Assembly: GCA_903921365.1 (NCBI GenBank)
Contig: CAIXPS010000316.1
Span: 17,791 to 81,790, forward strand
Direction: 5' to 3'
Source: an uncultured bacterium
Lineage (GTDB): Bacteria; Chloroflexota; Anaerolineae; J036; Brachytrichaceae
DNA length: 64,000 nucleotides
Numbering within the stretch: position 1 is the stretch's first letter; each line of letters starts with the position of its first letter. The notes beneath the pieces are model-generated. The model searched no databases and was not told the origin of the DNA. It saw only the letters and a program-made list of their open reading frames with translations. Shown one piece after another: positions 35,142 through 43,372 of the stretch. A program made the translations under genes and the position numbers.

Positions 35142-37331
35142 CCGTTCGGGCGTGATTGGAAGTTCGTTGATCCACACGCCCGTCGCGTCATGAATTGCGG
35201 CAACGACGGCTGGCGCAACCACCAAAAAGGGCATCTCGGCCATCCCTCGTATGCCCATCGCACCATGCGGGTCCGGGTTCTCCACCAGCACGGAATCGAC
35301 AACATCGGGCACATCGAACACCGATGGGATCAGGTAGGTGCTGAAATGCTGGGACAGCACCTTGCCATTACGTTGCGCGAAGTTTTCGAGCCCAGTCCAA
35401 CCCAGCGCCTGAACCACGCCTCCCTCAATTTGCCCGACCACCTGCTGCGGGTTGACCGCGCGTCCCACATCATCGGCGCACACCAGGCGGCGCACATGAA
35501 ACTGGCCAGTCTCGCGGTCGATGACGATGTCGGCGCTTTGCGCCACGTACCCGTAAGTGATGTTCGGATCGGCCTCACCCGTGATCGGATCCATAGGTGT
35601 GGTTGCGCGCGGGCGATACACGAAATGCGCCACCGCCGGGCGTTCTCCTTCACGCCACTTGTCCAGCGCCGCGCGCGCTGCGCCCACAATAGAATGGCTG
35701 GCCATGAAGGTCAAACGCGACGCCGACGCCGAACCGCTGCTGCCGCTCGTGGCCGTATCGCTGGCCACCAATGTGATCTTTTCTATCGGCAGCCCAAGCG
35801 TCTCCGCTGCGACTTGCAGAAACACCGTATGCGCCCCCTGCCCGCAGTCTGCGCCGGCGTGATAGACCACGGCGCGCTCGACAGTCGTCTTGCCATGCAA
35901 CTCGACCGTGGCTGCACAGTTCTCCGGCGCGCCAAAACTGAACCCGATATTCTTGTGCCCGCAAGCGAACCCGCGCCCCGTCACGAAACGCGACCCGGCC
36001 TGCCCACTGATAGCGGGCGCTGATACGGCGACGGCCGCTGCAGCGACGCACTTTTGCACAACATCTGTGATGGTGCATCCCGGCGGGATCGGCGTGTTGT
36101 TCACGGTGATGCTGCCATCACGCAACAAATTCTTCAGGCGCAACGCCACTGCATCCACTCCGAGGGCGGCGGCCAGCTTGTTCATCTGTGTCTCGGCGAC
36201 AAACAGCGCCTGCGGCGCGCCAAAACCACGGAACGCACCCGACGGGATATTATTCGTGACCACTGCGCGCGAGTTGATGGCGACGTTTGGAACTACGTAC
36301 GGGCCGACGCACATGACCGTTGCATTGCCGAGCACCTTTGTGGTTGTATAGGCGTACGGGCCAGCATCAGCAATTAGTGTCACTTCGGCAGCCACAAGCG
36401 TCCCATCACGCCGGGCGCCAAGACGCGCATGCGCCCACATCGGATGGCGTTTGTGATGACCAATGATGCTTTCTTCACGCGTCCAGATGATTTTGACCGG
36501 GCGATTGAGTTTCCACGCGGCCAGCGCCAGGACGATCTGGACGCTCATATCCTCTCGACCGCCAAACGCGCCGCCGATGGACGGATAGATCACGCGCACC
36601 TGATCCTTCGGCAATCCCAGCGCATGGGCGATCTGTTCCTGGTCTTCGTGCACCCACTGCCCCGCGACCTGAACCGTGATGCGCCCGGCTTCATCGACAT
36701 AGGCCAGCCCTGCTTCGGGTTGCAGATAGGCATGCTCCTGCGCGCCCGTGAAGTAGGTATCCTCGATGATGACATCCGCACCCGCGAAACCGGCGTCAAT
36801 ATCGCCTCTTCGTATCCGATACTCATGCATCAGATTGCCTGCATAGTGCGGATGTATCTGCATCGCATCAGGCTTGACCGCATCGTGGATTGAGGCGATC
36901 ACCGGCATGTCCTCATATATGACGGTGATCAGGTCGCGCGCGCGCGCGGCGATCTTCTCAGTCTCCGCGACGATCAAAGCGATCTTCTCGCCCTCATGGC
37001 GAACGACGCCATCGAAGGACGTTTCGGTGGCGGCGGAGGCTGCAGGGGCGACCATAACCGGCGCATCAAACAGCACCAGCCCATACTCGTTCACAGGAAG
37101 ATCGGCGCCGGTAAAAACCGCGAGCACTCCCGGCATTGCCCGGGCTGCGGAAGCATCAATCGAGATCACCCGCGCGTGCGGGCGTCGCGCGAATAACACT
37201 TTGGCATGCGCCATCCCTGGCATCACGAGGTCGCCCGGATAATGCGCTTCACCAGTCACTTTTGACAATGCGTCAATGCGCGGCAGAGAGGTTCCAACTG
37301 TCATAATTGCTTGAATTATAGGCGGGGTCAT
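35118..37331 (-). CDS. Xanthine dehydrogenase-family molybdopterin-binding subunit
   Basis: 737 aa large subunit of a molybdenum hydroxylase. N-terminal aldehyde-oxidase hammerhead domain (VGTSLPRIDALSKVTGEAHYPGD), then the molybdopterin-binding part with GGAFGGRED, GAFRGFGAPQ and, near the end, GQIEGGVVQALGWTGLE with the likely catalytic Glu. The GAFRGFG loop is not the AYRCSFR loop of CO dehydrogenase, so it is aldehyde oxidase/xanthine dehydrogenase-like. The FAD and 2Fe-2S subunits are not adjacent, which is unusual. The ATG at 37331 overlaps the CopCD stop (TGATG); a second start at 37304 has TATAAT 10 nt upstream. Substrate unknown. Confidence 0.9.
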   Translation of the reverse strand: MTPPIIQAIMTVGTSLPRIDALSKVTGEAHYPGDLVMPGMAHAKVLFARRPHARVISIDASAARAMPGVLAVFTGADLPVNEYGLVLFDAPVMVAPAASAATETSFDGVVRHEGEKIALIVAETEKIAARARDLITVIYEDMPVIASIHDAVKPDAMQIHPHYAGNLMHEYRIRRGDIDAGFAGADVIIEDTYFTGAQEHAYLQPEAGLAYVDEAGRITVQVAGQWVHEDQEQIAHALGLPKDQVRVIYPSIGGAFGGREDMSVQIVLALAAWKLNRPVKIIWTREESIIGHHKRHPMWAHARLGARRDGTLVAAEVTLIADAGPYAYTTTKVLGNATVMCVGPYVVPNVAINSRAVVTNNIPSGAFRGFGAPQALFVAETQMNKLAAALGVDAVALRLKNLLRDGSITVNNTPIPPGCTITDVVQKCVAAAAVAVSAPAISGQAGSRFVTGRGFACGHKNIGFSFGAPENCAATVELHGKTTVERAVVYHAGADCGQGAHTVFLQVAAETLGLPIEKITLVASDTATSGSSGSASASRLTFMASHSIVGAARAALDKWREGERPAVAHFVYRPRATTPMDPITGEADPNITYGYVAQSADIVIDRETGQFHVRRLVCADDVGRAVNPQQVVGQIEGGVVQALGWTGLENFAQRNGKVLSQHFSTYLIPSVFDVPDVVDSVLVENPDPHGAMGIRGMAEMPFLVVAPAVVAAIHDATGVWINELPITPERLRAALQK

Positions 37332-39043
37332 CAGTGCAGATCGAGCGAGAACACCCCTCGGGCATCGGTCATTCCCAATCGCCGGACAATGGCGGTAACC
37401 TGCCACTGGCCTACCATCGACAGGGCGCCGGTTTGGGCAATGTAATGCCCATTGCCATAGGGCTGCAGCACGACCTCACTCTCACCAGCATTTGTGGAGC
37501 GATTATCGAACCGCAAAACGATGCGCTCACTCGACAGCAGCGGTTCGTTGTCGCCGCCGCGCACATACAGGTCAAATTGGTTTTGCCCAGCCATCGCAGG
37601 TGCGACGCCCAGCGTCAGAACCAGGCCGCTTTCTGCGTCGGCCTGCGTCTGCGCGAGCACGTGGGATTGCGGGTCAACCATGACATCGCGCGCGGGAGGC
37701 AGGGCGACAAGAACCGCAACGACTACGAGCAACACCACGCTGATTGCGGCTTCGGCCAGCACGCTGATGCGGAACCGCCGCGCTGCCGTCCTGGCGCCGG
37801 TGATATCGCGCAGACGCCACTCTTGCAACCGTGGAGAGATGACCTGTTGATGAAACGCTCCAAAGGCGATCAATGCCAGCAGAAGCGCGATTTTGCCTAT
37901 GATCGCGCGACCATAGGCGGTAGCAAACAACGCGTCTGTGCTGCCAACAAAACTGGCGCTCTGCGCAAGCCCCGTTATTCCAATCGCAAACACGCAGAAC
38001 ACGGCTGGCGGTGAAAACCCGGATATCGCAAGGCCAAGGTCTTTGAGCCGAGATCGATCCTTTAACCCGACAGGCGCGACGACCAGCGCCAGAACAGCGA
38101 CGCCTCCCAGCCACACGGCTGTGCAAATAAAGTGCGCCCAATCAGCCAGGAGCGGCATCAGCCATGCGTCCTCTGCCGCGCTATGGCTGAGCAAGCTTTG
38201 CGTCAATAGCAGACCCACGGCAGGAAGGAGCGTCCAGATTGCGCCCGCCTTGCGCCACCGAATGATTACCGCCAGCATGGCGAGAAACACAATGCGCCCG
38301 GCCAGCACAAGGCCATAGCGGCCCGCCAGGGCGCCCGACCCGGCGCGCAGAACATAGACCGCTGTTGCCATTGCGACGGCGCCGACCGAGGCGGCAAGGC
38401 CGACCCACAGTAGTTTCTGATAGGCCGGAGCAATCACCTGTCGAAACTCCGCCAATGATGACCGCCTCATGACGAGCGCCTGGAAAGCCAAGGCGCCTGT
38501 CAGCAGCGTAAACGAGCCGATGAGGAACAGATTGACGAGTGCATTACCCGCGGCAGGCAGTTCGAGCGCGCGCGCGCTGCGTTCATCCTGCAATAGCAAC
38601 TGAGCATACGAAACAGGCGCGCTGGCAGGCCCTACGGTAAAAGGAAACGAGCCGCCTGTATCGTGCCCATCCACCAATGACACCGTTTTCCAGATCACGG
38701 TATATATCCCCGGCGTGAGCGACCGAAGGTTGATGAGAAGCGATTTTGTTTCACCCTGAGGAATCTGCGTTCCGCCGAAATCAACCTGCAACCCATGGAC
38801 ATCGCGCACGGTAAGTGTGCTGTTAGCTGGCGCAACATCCTCACTGAACCACACCTGTACGACCGATGGCGCCGTTGGACTGGCGGAATCGGCTTCCGGG
38901 ATCGAACGCACGTAGTTGGCATGTGCCATCACGACGCGCGACGGCAATAACCAGGCTGCCAGGAACAGCACCGCCAGCACGGCTGCTACCCGCTTATACC
39001 TTGCGGTATGGGGCTCTATTGAGGCGCGTATGCTCACAATCAC
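37331..39043 (-). CDS. CopC-CopD fusion copper resistance/uptake protein
   Basis: 570 aa. Signal peptide to Ala40; the mature protein would begin with His41 (HANYVRSIPE). CopC domain about 41-140: together with Asp125 and His127 (VDGHDTGG) this gives the Cu(II) site expected for CopC. A CopD domain with eight or so membrane helices follows (about 160-450), with SHSAAEDAWLMPLLADWAHF and HQQVISPRL segments. A C-terminal outer domain (about 460-570) is beta-rich and resembles the YtkA/FixH-like tail. Proposed role: copper delivery or import across the membrane. It overlaps the downstream molybdopterin-hydroxylase start. Confidence 0.9.
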   Translation of the reverse strand: MIVSIRASIEPHTARYKRVAAVLAVLFLAAWLLPSRVVMAHANYVRSIPEADSASPTAPSVVQVWFSEDVAPANSTLTVRDVHGLQVDFGGTQIPQGETKSLLINLRSLTPGIYTVIWKTVSLVDGHDTGGSFPFTVGPASAPVSYAQLLLQDERSARALELPAAGNALVNLFLIGSFTLLTGALAFQALVMRRSSLAEFRQVIAPAYQKLLWVGLAASVGAVAMATAVYVLRAGSGALAGRYGLVLAGRIVFLAMLAVIIRWRKAGAIWTLLPAVGLLLTQSLLSHSAAEDAWLMPLLADWAHFICTAVWLGGVAVLALVVAPVGLKDRSRLKDLGLAISGFSPPAVFCVFAIGITGLAQSASFVGSTDALFATAYGRAIIGKIALLLALIAFGAFHQQVISPRLQEWRLRDITGARTAARRFRISVLAEAAISVVLLVVVAVLVALPPARDVMVDPQSHVLAQTQADAESGLVLTLGVAPAMAGQNQFDLYVRGGDNEPLLSSERIVLRFDNRSTNAGESEVVLQPYGNGHYIAQTGALSMVGQWQVTAIVRRLGMTDARGVFSLDLH

Positions 39044-39097
39044 AGAACAACATTCTAACTGACATCATGCCCGTTTCGCGCTTAGCGCCACAGAAAT

Positions 39098-39127
39098 GGC
39101 AAAGGCGACGTTGGCGTCACCTTTGCC
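39098..39127 (-). terminator. Possible terminator after hsp20
   Basis: GGCAAAGGCGACG and CGTCACCTTTGCC form a 13-bp stem with one mismatch and a TTGG loop. On the minus strand it is followed only by ATTTCTG, so it is a moderate candidate. The 39044-39184 gap contains nothing else. Confidence 0.5.
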
Positions 39128-39184
39128 TGATTCTATATTCAATTGTGTTGTGCCTGCCGGCTTATCCGTCCAGGTTCAATAGGC

Positions 39185-39661
39185 TTACTTGACTGTAATC
39201 TTAATCTGCTTCGGCTTGACCACTTCGGCCTTGGGCAACTTGAGCGTCAGAACGCCGTTCTCAAACTCAGCCCTGGCCTTGTCGGCCTCAACCTCGGTCG
39301 GTAGCGTGATACTCCGCGCAAACGAGGTTTGGCGAATCTCACGGCGATGCCAGCGCGTTTTCTCGTCGCCTTCGTTGTTCTCAGTGGCGACTTCTCCCTT
39401 CAGCGTGACTGTTCCGCTCTCGAACGTGATGTCCACGTTCGCAGGCTTCCAACCCGGCAGCGCAGCCTTGACAGTGTACTCGTCGTTCGTCTCGGTAACA
39501 TCGATCGCGGGGGCATTGGCGCCACCACCCTGCGGCCAGTCGCTAACCCACTGCTCCGGGCTGACGAACGCGTTCTCCATCAAACGGTTCATCATATCGC
39601 GCAGAGAAAGCACATTGTTTTCAACCGGTGCATACGTCCGTCGGATTATTCGAGTTGTCAT
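39185..39661 (-). CDS. Hsp20/alpha-crystallin small heat-shock protein
   Basis: 158 aa ATP-independent chaperone that holds unfolded proteins. The alpha-crystallin domain spans about 45-145 (AIDVTETNDEYTVKAALPGW, GTVTLKGEV, FARSITLPTEVEADKARAEF, and the hallmark ENGVLTLKLPKAE). The N-terminal arm (1-44) contains RDMMNRLMENAF, and the C-terminal tail lacks a perfect I-x-I but has IKITVK. GGAGG is 10 nt upstream of the ATG. No CIRCE element is visible. A structured small transcript ends about 140 nt upstream on the same strand and might influence it. Confidence 0.94.
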   Translation of the reverse strand: MTTRIIRRTYAPVENNVLSLRDMMNRLMENAFVSPEQWVSDWPQGGGANAPAIDVTETNDEYTVKAALPGWKPANVDITFESGTVTLKGEVATENNEGDEKTRWHRREIRQTSFARSITLPTEVEADKARAEFENGVLTLKLPKAEVVKPKQIKITVK

Positions 39662-39801
39662 TTCATTTACCTCCAGTTATTTCGCTTTACTTATATGGTT
39701 TACTGCTTGATTGAATGATGTCCACATACTACGAAGGCTGTATTAGAAATGATTAGACGAAAAGTTAGAGATGTGTTTGAGAGGTAGAGTCATGCAACGC
39801 G

Positions 39802-39839
39802 AAAAAAAACAAACGGCCAACCCTTTCGAGTTGGCCGTT
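39802..39839 (-). terminator. Strong rho-independent terminator, minus strand
   Basis: Perfect 10-bp stem AACGGCCAAC (39812-39821) and GTTGGCCGTT (39830-39839) with an 8-nt loop. On the minus strand it is followed by a run of eight T (39809-39802). It ends the small transcript from 39990 and would also end readthrough from the O-antigen ligase operon. Confidence 0.93.
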
Positions 39840-39857
39840 CGCCGCGCCACAGCATAC

Positions 39858-39911
39858 TTACAGGTTATTACCCTGAGGTGATGCTGTGGCGCTGAGTTTA
39901 TGACTACTCAT
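39858..39911 (-). CDS. Possible 17-codon leader peptide ORF
   Basis: Reads MSSHKLSATASPQGNNL then TAA. An unusually strong Shine-Dalgarno, GGAGGTGAT (39926-39918), precedes the ATG by 6-10 nt depending on alignment. The ribosome-binding site can pair with CATCACCTC inside the ORF, so translation could be controlled by RNA structure. The ORF spans one arm and the loop of the 12-bp hairpin. Very short ORFs occur by chance; the Shine-Dalgarno is the main support. Confidence 0.4.
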   Translation of the reverse strand: MSSHKLSATASPQGNNL

Positions 39912-39997
39912 ACAGACATCACCTCCAATTAAAAGGATAGCGATTTAAAACTGCCCACCTGCCTGCAATTACTTGCGTTCAGTTGAACAATATGGAA

Positions 39998-40025
39998 ATT
40001 ATACGGCGATCTGCTCGAATTGCAA
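39998..40025 (-). promoter_or_regulatory. Sigma70-type promoter for the small transcript
   Basis: On the minus strand TTGCAA (40025-40020), 16-nt spacer, TATAAT (40003-39998). The start point would be about 39990. It lies 22-49 nt downstream of the O-antigen ligase stop at 40047, so it is not placed to serve that gene. Confidence 0.65.
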
Positions 40026-40046
40026 TACCCAGGTTGATGATTCTGC

Positions 40047-43000
40047 TTAGAGTTTGGTAAGAGTTTTCGGTTGCCCAGCCACTTGGCCGACTATTCCCAC
40101 GACCAACATAAAAGCGAAGGACAGATCCACGAGGAATATCGAATGATCCACCATGCCGTGCGCGAGCAACGCGGCGAACACCCCGGCACACCCGATCACG
40201 AGCGGCCTGAAGGCGCCTTGCGCGTCGTTCAACCACGCCCGGCGGAGTGCGCGCGCGATCCCAATCGCTATACCGGCGCCGGCGATCAACCCAAGCGCGC
40301 CGAGCCGAGTGGCGAAATCGAGCACGATATTGTGCGGATGCGACAGATTGGGCTCCTGCCACGCCGCCGGCTGGATGTAATAGCCCCGGTAGGCATACAG
40401 GAAATTATCCGGCCCTACCCCCAGGAGAGGGTGATCGCGCCACATGCCAATCGCGCTCTGCCACAGGTTGAAGCGGAAGAACCCCGTCCCGCTCGTCAGA
40501 GCAAGCGCACTTGCAAAACGGGTATTCGCGAGCAACGGCGCGGCCACGCCGGATAGGAGGATGCCCATCGCGACTATGAGCAGGACGAGTAGAGCAACGC
40601 CTGCATAACGCCAGCGCCCACCGCCCATCACGCAAATCGCGATGACAGCAGCAGGCAGGCCAAACAATAACGACCCGCGCGATTGGCTCAACACAATGGC
40701 AACCGAGACCGCGAACAGCCCGCCTGCGTAAAGCAACCGGCGACTGGTGACAAGCTGCACAGCTCGCATGTTGCGAAGCCGCCCAAAGAATCCTTGCGCG
40801 GTCGTGGTCATCTCTCGCGCAGACTGCCGCCCGAAAAGCGTTATCGCGAGGAGCAGTGGGAACGCGCGACTGAGGAACAATGCGTCATTGTTGGGCGATC
40901 CATATATGCTGCGAATGCGGGGCAAACCGCCCTCGGCCGGGAACACGTTGCCGCGCGCATAGTTCGCCAACCCGATCAGCGCGATGATAACGGCGCCAGA
41001 CACGAAGCCGTCCACGAGCCGCCAGATCGCGTCACGATTCAGTTTCTGCGACCGCAGCATCAGGAACAGAATGGCGGGCTCAACGATGACCATACGTAGT
41101 TCGCGTAACGCCTCTACCTTGAAATCCGCCTGTGCGGTCGACAGACCGGCGACGATCACAAGCGCCAGGATGCCCCAGTCAAGAACGGTGAAGTGCGCAA
41201 CAAAAGCAGCGACCATCGCAAGCGCCGGGATGCCCTTGTCCCGTTTGAGACGCTGTGCCCGCCACTCGTTTATGCGCCGGATCCCCCATGAGACCGCACA
41301 CATCGCGGTGAGTAATTCGACCATCGGAAATGACTTGGCGAACAACCGCTGCGGCACGAGATAAAACGGAATAAAGAACGCGATCAAGGCCATACCAAGG
41401 TCAAGCCGCATCAACACCAGCACAAACAGCACCAGGAGCGCAATGAGGCTCACGATAAACACTGGCGACCAGAAGGCGATACCTGAGACGACGCCGGACA
41501 AGACGAGGTTTACTGGCGCGCCCAGGTTCTGGTAGGCCGTTGCGGCGTCCTGTGCCCAGGTGAGTGATGTAGTGACCCACAGCACCAGCGCAGCAAGAAA
41601 TGCTTGCCAGGTCAGGTCGCCTGCGCTCGGCCAGAGCCGCCGCAATGCATCGCCCCAGCGGGCGCGCGGAAGGGTAATCACCAGGGCAAGAGCAGACAGC
41701 AACGCGAGGATCACTGAAATGGGTTGGATGGCATTCGCCAGCAGAACTGTGCTCGCAACTGCCGGGCGGCTGCTCCACCCCACCAGTGCCCACTGGTTCC
41801 AGCCACGGTCGATTGTGATATCGGCAACATGGTCGCCCGGCCCTAACCCATTCGCCACTTCAAGCGTGTCGATGCGCGGCACACTATCGGGCGATGTCAG
41901 GATGAGATATGAACCGCCTGCCTCGCGCGGGAGCAGATTGGCGGGTTTGCCGTCAATCGTGATATACAGGTAAGCTCGGTAATCCCCGCGCCGCGCGATC
42001 AGCGCCAGCGCCTCACCGCCAAAATGGAAGGTCATGTGTGCGCCTTCGGTTTGCGGGATATCCGCGCCAAGTTCCCCAAAGCGCCACCCTTCGGTGTACG
42101 TCGCAAGCGGATTCGGCCCATAGTCCGGGGTTTTGCCCAACCCCAGGTACTTGGATTGACCATAGCCGGCTGCCGCCCACTCTCCGCGTGGCGAGGTCGC
42201 CGCAACAGTTACCGCGTGTGTCAAGGCCTCGTAGACCGGTCGCGAGTTCCCTTTCTGGTCAAGCAGCGCAAACCCCCAGTGCGGGTCCGTCACTTCGGCC
42301 TTCGGCTGGAGCGTATAAGCAAACATCGCGCCGACCCACGGCCATTCCTGTGCCGCGCGTTGCACGAACTGGGCGGTATAGTCCGCCTGCGCCGCCTCAC
42401 TCACGCCGCCCCAGATCGACGGCGCGCCCTTCCAATCGGGCAATTGGGCATTCCAGCCCCACTGGGTAAACCAGATAGCCTTGTTGCCCTCACCATGCGC
42501 CGCCATGACCTCTCGCACCAGGAGTGCGCGAGACACCGTGAGTAACGCGGGATCGACGCGCCGGTCATATGGCGAGTAATCAAATCCGTAAGGTTTGAGC
42601 GCGACGATATCGAAGGCGTCGTGTCCGCCGAGTTGGTACAGCCTGGTGAGGAAGACCTCAGGCGCCAGGTTGACATCGGACTGTTCGACCGTAGGCGCCA
42701 GACCCGCCAGGACGATGCGCGCGGCCGGATTCACCATCTGGATGGCGCCGCGCGCCGCCCATAGAATGCGCAGATACCCGACCGGGCTGATCAGCCCATT
42801 GCCCCATTTCGCCGAAAGATTTGGCTCATCCCAAATCTGGTACGCCAGGATAGACGGCTGGCCGTTCTGCAGGCGAACATCGTATCGAAGGGCGAACTGG
42901 TGCGCAAACCATGCAAAATCACCGGCAGCCTGAGGGGGGGATGTATCAATAGCGGTGTTCTGCTCTACCGCGCTAGGCGCGCGCGCCCATTCGGGCGTCG

Positions 43001-43364
43001 TCACCAGGACGGGCAGCAGTTGCAGTTGGTATCGGCGCGTGGCGCTGATGATGCGGTCGCTGGTTGACCAATCCATCTGTCCACGAGTCGCCTCAATCTC
43101 CGACCAGCGAAACTCCTGGCGGACATAGCGCACACCGCGCTTCGCCAGGTCAGCCAGACGCGCGTCCAGCGTCGCGCCATCATATTGTTCAAGTTCGACG
43201 TTGACGCCAATCAGCAACGACTCGGCGTTATTAATCGGTTGGGGAAAGCCGGACGATGTCCCGCGCGTTTCAAACTGACTACCGCTGCGAGCAACGTAGT
43301 AGCCGGCAGCTGAAACTGCCAGCGTGATCAGAGCGATCAGTGAAATGATGCGATAACGGCGCAT
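40047..43364 (-). CDS. Glycoside hydrolase-like domain fused to O-antigen ligase/polymerase membrane domain
   Basis: 1105 aa. A single N-terminal helix (5-22) is followed by a clan GH-A-like TIM barrel (about 50-380): YVRQEFRWSEIE, then YQIWDEPNLS with Glu180 at the acid/base position, then IWFTQWGWN, where the nucleophile Glu of TE-x-GW is Gln301. Catalysis is therefore doubtful. A beta-sandwich-like linker (about 400-530) leads to a polytopic part (about 540-1100) with SQSRGSLLFGLP, GPDNFLYAYRGY and LSHPHNIVLDFATRLG, the Wzy_C/O-antigen ligase signature. Probably binds and joins surface glycan chains. It begins 8 nt after the HEAT-repeat gene stop, so it is last in the miaB operon. Confidence 0.85.
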   Translation of the reverse strand: MRRYRIISLIALITLAVSAAGYYVARSGSQFETRGTSSGFPQPINNAESLLIGVNVELEQYDGATLDARLADLAKRGVRYVRQEFRWSEIEATRGQMDWSTSDRIISATRRYQLQLLPVLVTTPEWARAPSAVEQNTAIDTSPPQAAGDFAWFAHQFALRYDVRLQNGQPSILAYQIWDEPNLSAKWGNGLISPVGYLRILWAARGAIQMVNPAARIVLAGLAPTVEQSDVNLAPEVFLTRLYQLGGHDAFDIVALKPYGFDYSPYDRRVDPALLTVSRALLVREVMAAHGEGNKAIWFTQWGWNAQLPDWKGAPSIWGGVSEAAQADYTAQFVQRAAQEWPWVGAMFAYTLQPKAEVTDPHWGFALLDQKGNSRPVYEALTHAVTVAATSPRGEWAAAGYGQSKYLGLGKTPDYGPNPLATYTEGWRFGELGADIPQTEGAHMTFHFGGEALALIARRGDYRAYLYITIDGKPANLLPREAGGSYLILTSPDSVPRIDTLEVANGLGPGDHVADITIDRGWNQWALVGWSSRPAVASTVLLANAIQPISVILALLSALALVITLPRARWGDALRRLWPSAGDLTWQAFLAALVLWVTTSLTWAQDAATAYQNLGAPVNLVLSGVVSGIAFWSPVFIVSLIALLVLFVLVLMRLDLGMALIAFFIPFYLVPQRLFAKSFPMVELLTAMCAVSWGIRRINEWRAQRLKRDKGIPALAMVAAFVAHFTVLDWGILALVIVAGLSTAQADFKVEALRELRMVIVEPAILFLMLRSQKLNRDAIWRLVDGFVSGAVIIALIGLANYARGNVFPAEGGLPRIRSIYGSPNNDALFLSRAFPLLLAITLFGRQSAREMTTTAQGFFGRLRNMRAVQLVTSRRLLYAGGLFAVSVAIVLSQSRGSLLFGLPAAVIAICVMGGGRWRYAGVALLVLLIVAMGILLSGVAAPLLANTRFASALALTSGTGFFRFNLWQSAIGMWRDHPLLGVGPDNFLYAYRGYYIQPAAWQEPNLSHPHNIVLDFATRLGALGLIAGAGIAIGIARALRRAWLNDAQGAFRPLVIGCAGVFAALLAHGMVDHSIFLVDLSFAFMLVVGIVGQVAGQPKTLTKL

Positions 43365-43372
43365 GATGGGAT

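Larger units (their letters stand above)
39802..39991 (-). ncRNA. Predicted structured small RNA or leader with nested ORF and alternative hairpins
   Basis: A promoter (TTGCAA-16-TATAAT) and a strong terminator delimit about 190 nt. Hairpin B is GCGCCACAGCAT (39844-39855) with ATGCTGTGGCGC (39881-39892), a perfect 12-bp stem. Hairpin A pairs GAGGTGATG of the sORF ribosome-binding site (complement of 39917-39925) with CATCACCTC (complement of 39875-39883), 9 bp. A and B share 39881-39883, so they compete. Most of the 385-bp gap 39662-40046 is this locus; the rest (39662-39801) is the hsp20 upstream region, where I see no clear promoter. The existence of an RNA is predicted, not shown. Confidence 0.55.

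Noticed and set aside
39844..39892. 6S RNA or a known riboswitch in the 39.8-40.0 kb locus
   Set aside because: The transcript ends do not pair with each other as in 6S RNA, and I see no conserved core of fluoride, c-di-GMP, cobalamin, TPP or similar classes.
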